Source: CAZTXD01 sp964617995 (lineage in GTDB: Bacteria; Actinomycetota; Acidimicrobiia; Spongiisociales; ZC4RG35). From it: a stretch of DNA of 57,876 bases. Shown here piece by piece: positions 5,522 to 13,166 of the stretch. The stretch's first letter is position 1, and each line of letters starts with the position of its first letter. A model generated the notes under the pieces. The model had not been told where the DNA came from. It ran no database searches and saw nothing but the letters and a program-made list of their open reading frames with translations. Both the position numbers and the translations under genes were made by a program. The stretch lies in assembly GCA_964617995.1 (NCBI GenBank), contig CAZTXD010000004.1:1-57876 (forward strand). The letters are read 5' to 3'.

Positions 5522-7573
5522 ATGACCGATCTCGCGGCGCGTCCTGCCACCACGATCTTCCGCAAGCCGAGGGGCGAGTACGGGCTGTGGTCGTGGGTCA
5601 CCACCGTCGACCACAAGCGCATCGGGATCATGTACGGCTACGCCGCCTTCGTGTTCTTCATCCTCGGTGGCATCGAAGCCCTGCTGCTGCGGATCCATCT
5701 GTCCCAGGCGAACTCTGAGTTCCTGACCGCCGGTGCCTACAACTCTCTGTTCACCATGCACGGCACCACCATGATCTTTCTCTTCGTCATGCCGGTCTCG
5801 GCGGCCTTCTTCAACTACCTCCTCCCCCTCCAGCTCGGCGCCCGCGACGTCGCCTTCCCCCGTCTCAACGCCCTGTCGTGGTGGATCTTCGCGTCCGGCG
5901 GGATCTTCCTCTACACGACGTTCATCTTCGGCACCAACCTGGCCCCGGTCGGTCCCGACGGAGTAGGGGGGACGATCCCGGTCAACGGAGGTCCCGGAGG
6001 GTTCAACTTCCTGGCCGACTCGCCCAACGGCGGCTGGTTCGGATACCAGCCCAACGCCGGGCCCTTCTACTCCAACGGCACCGTCATGGACTACTGGGCC
6101 CTCGGGCTGCAGATCCTCGGCCTGGCCTCGCTCATTTCCGCGGTCAACTTCCTGGTGACCGTGTTCAACATGCGGGCCCGGGGGATGCGCCTGCTACGGA
6201 TGCCGGTGTTCTCGTGGATGACCACGGTGGTGGCCTTCCTGCTGCTGTTCTCGCTGCCGATCATCGCCGTTGCCCTCTTCATGGTCGCCTTCGACCGCCA
6301 GTTCGGAACGGTCTTCTTCGAGGCCACCAACGGGGGAGACCCGATCCTCTGGCAGCACCTGTTCTGGCTCTTCGGCCACCCCGAGGTCTACATCCTCATT
6401 CTGCCCGCGATGGGAATCGTCTCCGAGGTGCTCCCCACCTTCAGCCGCAAGCCTCTCTTCGGGTACGCCGCAGTGGTGTTCGCAGGGGCGGCCATCGCCT
6501 TCCTCGGCTTCGGCGTCTGGGCCCACCACATGTTCGCCTCCGGCATCACCCCCGTCGCCCAGGCCGCCTTCGGCCTCGCCACCATGACCATCGCCATCCC
6601 GACCGGAATCAAGATATTCAACTGGCTCGGGACGATGTGGTTGGGGAGGATCCGCCTCACCACGCCGATGCTGTTCTCCATTGGCTTCGTGGCGATGTTC
6701 GTCATCGGCGGCTTGTCGGGGGTGACCCATGCGGTCGTCCCATCCGACTGGCAGCAAACAGACACCTACTACATCGTCGCTCATTTCCACTACGTGCTGT
6801 TCGGCGGGTCCATCTTCGGGATCTTCTCGGGCCTCTATTACTGGTATCCGAAGCTGCGGGGCCGGGTCATGAGCGAGAAGCTGGGCAAGATCCACTTCTG
6901 GCTGATGCTGATCGGCTTCAACCTCACCTTCGCCCCCATGCACTGGCTGGGTCTGCAGGGAATGGTGCGCCGGACCTGGAAGTACGCCCCCGAGACCGGC
7001 CTCGAGCCGTGGAACCAGGCGGCCACCGTGGGATCGTTCATAATCGCCGTGTCGATCCTGGTGTTCATGTACAACTGGTGGCGCTCCAAGACCCACGGGG
7101 AGCCCTCGGGGATCGATCCGTGGGATGCTCGCACCATCGAATGGACTACCCCCAACCCCACGCCCGAGTACAACTTCGGGGTGAGCCCGGTCGTCTCCTC
7201 ACTCGACGACTTCTGGCGCCAGAAGTACACCGAGGACGAGGAGGGGCGGGCCATCCGGCGTCCCGAAGCCGAGACCCGGCTGGCAGAGTTGGAGGAGTCC
7301 GGCCTCAACCCGCCCGAGCCGATCCATCTCCCCAACCCGTCCTACTTCCCCGCCCTTGCCGCAGTGGGGATCCCTCTCATCGCCTGGGGGATCATCTACC
7401 ACCTCCAGGCGTGGGGCAAGGCCTTGATCGTCATCGGAGCGCTCATCCTGGTGTCGGCCATGATCGGGTGGGGACTGGAACCGCTGGAGGACGAGCACCA
7501 TCCCGACGACCACGACGACGGGCCGGCCGAGGAGCCCCACGGCGGCGTGCACGAGCCGACGGAGGCCGGGTGA
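5522..7573 (+). CDS. ctaD: Cytochrome c oxidase subunit I
   Basis: This 683-residue catalytic subunit binds heme a and the heme a3-CuB centre where O2 is reduced. Visible landmarks are TMHGTTMIFLFVMP (heme a His), the active-site HPEVYI, HHMFASG (CuB His pair) and HFHYVLFGG (heme a3 and heme a ligands). Twelve core helices are followed by an extension (about residues 560-683) with a soluble linker, two further helices and an acidic/His-rich tail (DEHHPDDHDDGPAEEP). The core is about 550 residues in many homologues, so the extension is notable. Its stop overlaps the ctaE start as TGATG. Confidence 0.97.
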   Translation: MTDLAARPATTIFRKPRGEYGLWSWVTTVDHKRIGIMYGYAAFVFFILGGIEALLLRIHLSQANSEFLTAGAYNSLFTMHGTTMIFLFVMPVSAAFFNYLLPLQLGARDVAFPRLNALSWWIFASGGIFLYTTFIFGTNLAPVGPDGVGGTIPVNGGPGGFNFLADSPNGGWFGYQPNAGPFYSNGTVMDYWALGLQILGLASLISAVNFLVTVFNMRARGMRLLRMPVFSWMTTVVAFLLLFSLPIIAVALFMVAFDRQFGTVFFEATNGGDPILWQHLFWLFGHPEVYILILPAMGIVSEVLPTFSRKPLFGYAAVVFAGAAIAFLGFGVWAHHMFASGITPVAQAAFGLATMTIAIPTGIKIFNWLGTMWLGRIRLTTPMLFSIGFVAMFVIGGLSGVTHAVVPSDWQQTDTYYIVAHFHYVLFGGSIFGIFSGLYYWYPKLRGRVMSEKLGKIHFWLMLIGFNLTFAPMHWLGLQGMVRRTWKYAPETGLEPWNQAATVGSFIIAVSILVFMYNWWRSKTHGEPSGIDPWDARTIEWTTPNPTPEYNFGVSPVVSSLDDFWRQKYTEDEEGRAIRRPEAETRLAELEESGLNPPEPIHLPNPSYFPALAAVGIPLIAWGIIYHLQAWGKALIVIGALILVSAMIGWGLEPLEDEHHPDDHDDGPAEEPHGGVHEPTEAG

Positions 7574-8193
7574 TGACCGACGTGACCCATGAAGAGGTCG
7601 GCGCCCACCCCGAGCACGAGTCCACCGGGGTCGACAACCGCAAGCTGGGGATGTGGCTCTTCCTCAGCTCGGAGTTCCTGTTCTTCGGTGCCCTGATCAC
7701 CAACTACCTCCTGTACTCCAACCGGTCCGGCTTCGACATCTACCCGGCGGAGATCTACGACATCCCGTTCACCTCCGTGAGCTCGTTCGTGCTGCTGATG
7801 AGCTCGCTGACCATGGTGCTGGCGCACAACGCCCTCTCCCGGGACGACCAGCATCAGGCCCGGACCTGGCTCTTCGCCACCGCCGCGCTCGGATCGGTGT
7901 TCCTCGCCGGCCAGGTGTTCGAGTTCACCGAGTTCGTGGTCCATTTCGACATGAAGATGACATCGAACCCAGTGACGTCGGCCTTCTACATGCTGACGGG
8001 ATTCCACGGTGCCCACGTCGCCATAGGCGTCCTGATGCTGCTCTCGCTGTGGGGCATCTCACGGTCGAAGGGGAGGCTCTCGGAGAGGCAAGGCATGAAC
8101 CTGGAGCTGGTGGGCCTCTACTGGCACTTCGTGGACATCATCTGGATCGTCATCTTCACCGTCGTCTACCTGATCGACGCCTCGAGGATCTGA
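7573..8193 (+). CDS. ctaE: Cytochrome c oxidase subunit III
   Basis: The 206-residue subunit III has five to six transmembrane helices. Family motifs include KLGMWLFLSSEFLFFGALI near the N-terminus, FYMLTGFHGAHVAIGVLML, and the C-terminal LVGLYWHFVDIIWIVIFTVV. The ATG at 7573 shares bases with the ctaD stop (TGATG), implying translational coupling in the oxidase operon. A much longer out-of-phase reading frame enters this region from ctaD but is not coding before 7573. Confidence 0.96.
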   Translation: MTDVTHEEVGAHPEHESTGVDNRKLGMWLFLSSEFLFFGALITNYLLYSNRSGFDIYPAEIYDIPFTSVSSFVLLMSSLTMVLAHNALSRDDQHQARTWLFATAALGSVFLAGQVFEFTEFVVHFDMKMTSNPVTSAFYMLTGFHGAHVAIGVLMLLSLWGISRSKGRLSERQGMNLELVGLYWHFVDIIWIVIFTVVYLIDASRI

Positions 8194-8337
8194 TGGCTCC
8201 CCTCGCTCGCCGTTTTCGCCCTTCCGTCATCTCTTCTCGGTTACGGATCGATGTCTGCGAGAGGGGCCTACTCTCTATTTCACGGACCGTTGCCAACGAC
8301 CGGGAACCGACCACCGACCACGGACCGAAGGTCCACC

Positions 8338-8649
8338 ATGGCTGAGCATCATCCGCCCCATCCGAGCATCGGCCAGTACTGGAGGATCGCCGCCCTGTTG
8401 GGCGTGCTCACGGCCATCGAGGTCGCCCTCTTCTACATCGACGACGCCCTGGAGCTGGGCGGGATCAACGTGGTGATGCTGCTGATACTGGCCCTGATGA
8501 AGTTCGTGATCGTCGTGGGCTGGTACATGCATCTGCGCTTCGAGAGGCCCCTCCTCAACCGCTTCTTCGCCGCCGGGTTCGCTCTGGCACTGGGCTGCTA
8601 CAGCGTGGTTCTCGCCGCCATGGGCGTCATGGCGATCCGCGGAGGCTGA
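8338..8649 (+). CDS. ctaF: Cytochrome c oxidase subunit IV
   Basis: This 103-residue protein has three hydrophobic helices and the COX4_pro family pattern: a short polar N-terminus (MAEHHPPHPS), LTAIEVALFYIDD, MKFVIVVGWYMHLRFE and a final helix. It stabilises the oxidase. The ATG at 8338 is preferred over upstream starts because family members begin close to the first helix and the upstream stretch is repeat-rich. It is followed after one base by ctaG. Confidence 0.9.
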   Translation: MAEHHPPHPSIGQYWRIAALLGVLTAIEVALFYIDDALELGGINVVMLLILALMKFVIVVGWYMHLRFERPLLNRFFAAGFALALGCYSVVLAAMGVMAIRGG

Positions 8650-8650
8650 C

Positions 8651-9472
8651 ATGCCGTGGCCGGAGCCGCACCTGCACCTCGATGTGCTGGGAACCGTGCT
8701 GGCGCTGGGCGTCGCCTACGCCTATTCCGAGACCCGGCTGCGCCGGCTGGTCGCTCCCGACGCCGCCGCTGCCACCCGGGGTCAATGGATCCTGTGGTAC
8801 TCGGGGCTGCTCCTGATGTTCGTCGTGTCGAGCTGGCCCTTCCACGACATCGGCGAATCGGATCTGTTCTCGGTCCACATGGTGGAGCACATGGTGATCG
8901 TGTACCTGTCGGCTCCCCTGCTGCTGCTGGGATTGCCCCGCTGGATGGCCGACGCCACCATCGGTAGACCCGCCATCGCCCGGATTCTCCGCCCCGTGAC
9001 CAGGGCGGTACCGGCATTCGTGATCCTCAACGTCGCCATGATCGCCATCCACTGGCCGGAGGCGGTGACCGCCATGCTCTCCTCCGATCTGGCTCATTTC
9101 ACCATCCACGTCGGACTGTTCGGTGCCGCTCTCATCGCCTGGATGCCGGTGCGCTCGCCCACTCCTGCCCTCCCCCGGCTGCGGGAGCCGATGCAGATGC
9201 TGTATCTGTTCCTCCACTCTCTCCTTCCCACGATCCCGGCGTCCTTCCTCACCTTCTCGTCGGTGCCGATCTATCCCATCTACGGGGAGGCCGCCCTCGC
9301 CTGGGGAGTCAACCCGGTCGACGACCAGACCGTGGCCGGGATAATCATGAAGGTGGGAGGGGGGCTGCTGCTGTGGACGGCCATCGCCGTCATCTGGTTC
9401 AGATGGGTCTCCCGCGAACGCGAATGGGACAGGATCGAGTCCGAGCTCAGGTCGACGTCCGGCGCATCATGA
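8651..9472 (+). CDS. ctaG: Cytochrome c oxidase assembly protein CtaG (caa3 type)
   Basis: The 273-residue polytopic protein matches the caa3_CtaG family required for assembly of the oxidase copper centre. About seven helices are seen. Conserved His-rich membrane segments such as SSWPFHDIGESDLFSVHMVEHM (split around residues 55-80) and LAHFTIHVGLF fit the family. It lies one base after ctaF and overlaps the next lipoprotein gene as ATGA. It is not related to Cox11-type CtaG. Confidence 0.9.
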   Translation: MPWPEPHLHLDVLGTVLALGVAYAYSETRLRRLVAPDAAAATRGQWILWYSGLLLMFVVSSWPFHDIGESDLFSVHMVEHMVIVYLSAPLLLLGLPRWMADATIGRPAIARILRPVTRAVPAFVILNVAMIAIHWPEAVTAMLSSDLAHFTIHVGLFGAALIAWMPVRSPTPALPRLREPMQMLYLFLHSLLPTIPASFLTFSSVPIYPIYGEAALAWGVNPVDDQTVAGIIMKVGGGLLLWTAIAVIWFRWVSREREWDRIESELRSTSGAS

Positions 9473-9765
9473 CATCGGCCGCCCGGCTGGCCGTGGTGGC
9501 GCTTCTCGCCTTGTCTGCGTGCACCGCGCCCACCGAAGGGACGATGCGGGGCGTCGTCATCGACGTGGAAGGCGACCTCACGACCGTGACCGCATTCACC
9601 GTGCTGGTGGAGGGTGACCCGGTCAGGTTCGAACCCGTCGATGACGGGGACTACGCCTTCCCCCTCGGCCATCTCCGCGATCATCTCCGAAGCGGTGAAC
9701 CGGTGCTGGTGGGCTGGGAACTGGACGGTCAAAGCCGACTGGCGACGTTCCTCGACGACGCGTGA
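9469..9765 (+). CDS. Small lipoprotein at the end of the oxidase operon
   Basis: This 98-residue protein starts at the ATG overlapping the ctaG stop. A signal peptide with lipobox LSAC is followed by a compact domain rich in beta strands (MRGVVIDVEGDLTTVTAF, VLVEGDPVRFEPV, VLVGWELDGQ). No family is recognised. Its coupling to ctaG suggests an extracytoplasmic accessory to the oxidase, but this is only positional. Confidence 0.75.
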   Translation: MTSAARLAVVALLALSACTAPTEGTMRGVVIDVEGDLTTVTAFTVLVEGDPVRFEPVDDGDYAFPLGHLRDHLRSGEPVLVGWELDGQSRLATFLDDA

Positions 9766-9771
9766 GCGATG

Positions 9772-10998
9772 TCACATCCAGCGGATCGGCTCCGCCCAGG
9801 CTTCTTCTGACACTGCCTCTTCGGTGGCGTCCTCTTCCCCGGCCGGCTCCTCCTCGTGAGGCCCGGATTGGGTCTGGATCACGGCGAAGATGATCAGGAC
9901 CACCGTGGCGATCCCGGCCACCGCCACCATGAACTCCCCCATCGTGATCCGCATCGTCGGCCGGCTGGCTGACAGGGCCGAGATCCCGAGGATCGCTCCA
10001 GCGGCGAAGATCGCCAGGAGGGCGGCCCCACCCGCGGCCATCTCGTTGGACCGGATGAACACCATGCCGAGAGGCAGCACGAGGAGGGCGAGCAACGTCG
10101 CTGCTGCCACGGGGATGCTGACGGCCGCCGACAGACGGCTCCGCACATCGGTGATCTCGGCGGCGTCGGCCTCGTCGACCCCGACGGGGACATCCAGCAC
10201 TTGAACCAGGGCGGCCGTCAGCCAACCGAGAAAGCCTCCACCCAGCAGCACCACGAAGATCCCGGGAACGACCCGGATGAGAGAGACGCCTTCTACCCCC
10301 TCCATGGGCTCGGCGAACGCCGAGACCATCACCGCCGCCGCCGCCAGACCGAGCACCAACCCGAGCACCGCTCCCAGACTCACGGTGGTGGCCACCCCAC
10401 CGTCGAGACGGGCGCCCTGCTCCACCCAGCCGGCCGCCGTCCTGCTGAATGTCGCCACCACAATCCCGAAGACGATCGAGATCAGCGTTGCCCCCAAGAT
10501 GAAGCGGGAGGTCACGACCTCCACCGCCGGGGTGAAAGCCCCTTCCTCGCCGGCCACGGATGCCACCCCCAGCAGCCAGGTGGACGCTAGCACCACACCC
10601 AGCAGGCCCAAGGTCGCCCCGGTCCAGGCACCGATGCGCCCCGCCAGTCGGAGACGGTTCCCGAGCGAAAGTGGCTCCACATCCGGCTCCCGCTCCGGCT
10701 CGGGTTCCGGCTCGGGGTATGGGGGAAACTCGGGCGCTGCGGGCTGGGTCGGCGGTGCCGGTGCCTCCGTCCGGTCGGTCTCGGGAGCGGGGGCGGGGGC
10801 CTCCTCCACGGGGACATCCTCGGCTGCTTCGGGCTCGGCCACCGCAGCGCCGCTCCCGACGGTCTCCCCGCCGGCCCAGGCCGTGAGAACCTCCTCGTAG
10901 TCGGAACCCGAGGCGGCGGCCCAGGCGCGCGCCGAGCGCTCGACGAGGGGTTCGGGGACGTTCATCGCCTGCGAGGCGGCGGCGAGCTGGTCACTCAT
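9772..10998 (-). CDS. Uncharacterised multi-pass membrane protein
   Basis: The 408-residue protein begins with a helical, possibly UBA-like segment (residues 1-45), then a low-complexity acidic/Pro linker (about 50-108, with PEPEPEPEREP), about eight hydrophobic helices (110-375) and an acidic cytoplasmic tail (EEEPAGEEDATEEAVSEEAW). I do not recognise a family. It runs against the oxidase operon and is followed upstream by the 63-residue gene on the same strand. Confidence 0.75.
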   Translation of the reverse strand: MSDQLAAASQAMNVPEPLVERSARAWAAASGSDYEEVLTAWAGGETVGSGAAVAEPEAAEDVPVEEAPAPAPETDRTEAPAPPTQPAAPEFPPYPEPEPEPEREPDVEPLSLGNRLRLAGRIGAWTGATLGLLGVVLASTWLLGVASVAGEEGAFTPAVEVVTSRFILGATLISIVFGIVVATFSRTAAGWVEQGARLDGGVATTVSLGAVLGLVLGLAAAAVMVSAFAEPMEGVEGVSLIRVVPGIFVVLLGGGFLGWLTAALVQVLDVPVGVDEADAAEITDVRSRLSAAVSIPVAAATLLALLVLPLGMVFIRSNEMAAGGAALLAIFAAGAILGISALSASRPTMRITMGEFMVAVAGIATVVLIIFAVIQTQSGPHEEEPAGEEDATEEAVSEEAWAEPIRWM

Positions 10999-11010
10999 CG
11001 GGCCACGAGC

Positions 11011-11202
11011 TTAGCGGTCGGTGGTAGGGTGATCGACCTCCATGGAGTCCCCCGGAGGGGTTTCTGTCTCGTCCGCATCGTCGTGGTCTTCACGCTCCCG
11101 GGCACGGCGTTCCGCCCAGCGCAGGAGCAGGATGACGGCCACCGCCGGCACGACGAACACCCCAATCTCGTCGATACCGCCGTAGTGGGCCAGAGAGGTC
11201 AC
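11011..11202 (-). CDS. Small single-pass membrane protein, 63 residues
   Basis: One hydrophobic helix (IGVFVVPAVAVILLLRWAER) is followed by a highly charged tail rich in Arg, Asp and Glu. It lies 12 bases upstream of the 408-residue membrane protein gene on the same strand, so the two are likely cotranscribed. No family recognised. Confidence 0.6.
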   Translation of the reverse strand: MTSLAHYGGIDEIGVFVVPAVAVILLLRWAERRAREREDHDDADETETPPGDSMEVDHPTTDR

Positions 11203-11264
11203 GCCGCCAGCATCCCGAGGGGAAAGATCCAGGTCAAATCGAGCCTGTTAGGCCCCTGGTCGAT

Positions 11265-11314
11265 TTCTCACCTACGAAACGGTGTGCTGGACGCACCGTT
11301 TCGCTGATAAAAAC
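11265..11314. repeat. Palindromic repeat, family B, solo copy
   Basis: This 50-bp sequence is identical, base for base, to the reverse complement of 37151-37200, 26 kb away. It contains the foldback CGAAACGGTG / CACCGTTTCG around a 9-nt loop, and ends in GCTGATAAAAAC. It sits five bases past the stop codon of the frameshifted membrane-protein gene (stop at 11320-11322). Unlike the pair at 37.2/38.2 kb, it encloses no gene. Confidence 0.88.
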
Positions 11315-11319
11315 CGGGC

Positions 11320-12656
11320 TCAGCCGGCGAGGAGGAGGAGGCCGAAGCCGGTGAGGAAGACCATGAGCACCAACATGGCGTATTGGCTGCGGACCGCCGC
11401 CCTTCCCGTGAAATCGTGGAGGGCCCGGTCGTGGGCGAGGATCACGCCGAGGACATGGCCGGCGACGATGAGGCCGACCTGGAGATACCACACCGGCTCG
11501 GGTGTGCGGATGAAGAAGTCGATGCGCCGGTCGGCCGTCCCGAAGAGGTCCCATCCCAGACCGAACGGGTCCGATGCGGCGGAGAGGAGCTGCTGTCCCT
11601 CGAAGACGATGAGAGTCAGGTAGTGGGCGGCGGCATAGGCGATGCCGATGGGCACCAGGGTGTGGGCGAAGCGCTGGGCGACGACCAGGGTCGAGGACGT
11701 GCCGCCGGTCATGCGGTCGGCCGACCAGCAGGCGCCCAGATAGGCCCCTCCCACGAACGCCACAGCCGCCAACAATCCGGCGGTCTCGCCGACGATGCCC
11801 GAAGCCGGCCACCACGACGCGACGCTGAGACCGTCATAGCTCACTGTGCCGATGGCCACCACCACGAAGGCCCACAGGCCCGGCCACTCCGGGAGCACCG
11901 TCAGCGCCCGCAGCCATCCCCGCCGGGCGGGACGACCACCCGGGCGTCCCAGGGACGCAACCGAGCTGAAGAGCCGGTTGTAGACGGTGAACATGTCGAT
12001 GGTGCCCAGGGCCGTCTCCCGACCCATCACGGCGATGGCTCCGAGGAGGATCACCGTGTAGGCCAGGGCCGCCGTGCCCAACGTCACCGCCGAGCCGGAC
12101 CCGGGCCAGATCAGCTCCATCCAGGCGAAGGCCATGAACGCCGCCGCCGCCGGCCATACCCCCACCCTCCCCACCAGCTCGGACCTCTCGTCACCCCCCA
12201 GGCCCAACGCCGCAGCCAGTGTCCGCCATGGGTTGGCGGCGGTGTAGACGTTGCCCACCACGATGGAGGCGAACGGAATCACCAGCCAGAACACCACCCA
12301 CACCAGCACCGGCGCCATCGTCGGGCCCTCCGGGGCCTCGACCCGGAACAGGCGGACCAGGCCGGCGCCTATGACCAGCATGAGTCCCACGACTCCCATC
12401 GCGCGCACCACCACGTGGGCGACCCGTATCCACGGGGCCTTCCAGGCTCGGTAGCGGGGTCCGTCCTGAAGGCGGGACGGGGCCAGAGGACGGCCAAGAG
12501 CCCGAAGGAGAGCGCCACGACGATCCCCGCTCCCGCGGCGAAGTACGACACCGGGACAGGGAGATCGAGCCTTCCTCCGATACCGTGGGCTGACGCCCGC
12601 AGGGGCACGGTCAGCAGTCCGCCCAGAAGGGAGCAGGCTCCGATCAGGCGTCTCAT
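11320..12656 (-). pseudogene. Polytopic membrane protein, frameshifted (445 residues if repaired)
   Basis: Two overlapping frames make one protein. The first (from ATG 12656) gives a signal peptide and AHGIGGRLDLPVPV, then a helix ending FGLLAVLWP. The second continues RLQDGPRYRAWKAPW and about ten helices to 11320. Adding one C to the C4 run at 12479-12482 (minus strand) joins them, and the total then becomes a multiple of three. The family resembles actinobacterial membrane proteins sometimes labelled fenitrothion hydrolase; the true function is unclear to me. The ATG overlaps the stop of the upstream cupredoxin-like gene. The lesion may be real or an assembly error. Confidence 0.75.
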
Positions 12657-13110
12657 GGCTCGACGACCAGATTCACCACCCTCTCATGGCCGGGATGGGT
12701 CTCGACCTCGAAGATTCCGGGCACGTCGGCGACGAATCTCACCTCGGTGATCTCCCCCGGAGCCAGTTCGAACACCAGGTCGTAGCCATGAACGTGGAGC
12801 TCCTGGGCGACATCGGATGCGACCTCCCACCGGGCTTCCTCACCCAGTGTCACCCGCAGCTCCTCCGGTCCGGTGACGGCGCCGCCGGCGAGGATCAGAC
12901 CGGGAACATCGGGCTCTGTGGTCGTGACGGTAGGGGGCACCGTGGATGCCGGAGGGGGAGCCGTCGTCGCGGGACCGTCGACCCGGGCGCGGTGGATGCC
13001 GGCGAAGACGTGGGGGGAGTCGTAGCAGACGTGGTGGTGGCGTCGACGCCGGGCGATGTTGCGCAGGCGCCCACCAGCACCAGGAGTCCGACCCATTGAG
13101 AAAACCGCAC
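12653..13110 (-). pseudogene. Cupredoxin-like lipoprotein, frameshifted (152 residues if repaired)
   Basis: From the GTG at 13110 one frame encodes a lipoprotein signal (lipobox VGAC) and a Thr/Ser/Pro-rich linker. A second frame encodes the rest of the linker and a beta-rich domain with ELHVHGYDLVFELAPGE and FEVETHPGHERV. One extra C in the C3 run at 12971-12973 (minus strand) joins them in phase and makes the length a multiple of three. The domain has the cupredoxin outline (HxHGYD, THPGH), but no Cys ligand is seen, so type 1 copper binding is doubtful. Its stop overlaps the start of the membrane-protein gene (ATGA). The signal/linker join is convincing; the cause of the shift is unknown. 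Confidence 0.72.
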
Positions 13111-13128
13111 GGGACGACGATATGAGAG

Positions 13129-13158
13129 TTCAGAGGGTGTGCCCAATTGTCCTAGATT
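13129..13158 (+). promoter_or_regulatory. Predicted promoter of penicillin-acylase family gene
   Basis: TTCAGA (13129-13134), an 18-nt spacer and TAGATT (13153-13158) precede the ATG at 13167 by eight bases, predicting a leaderless mRNA. Confidence 0.5.
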
Positions 13159-13166
13159 GACCCGGC

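Noticed and set aside
5878..8193. A 771-residue open frame over ctaD
   Set aside because: It is Arg/His/Pro-rich shadow reading of ctaD until it joins the true ctaE frame at 7573; only 7573-8193 is coding.
11265..11314. Family B palindromes as intrinsic terminators
   Set aside because: No T-tract follows the stem in the direction of the nearby gene; the run of T lies on the wrong side.
11383..12750. A 455-residue plus-strand ORF
   Set aside because: It is the antisense of the frameshifted membrane protein gene and has no recognisable domain.
12653..13096. A 147-residue separate ORF beginning in basic sequence
   Set aside because: Its first ~40 residues are out-of-frame shadow; the genuine protein starts at 13110 in another frame and joins after the frameshift.
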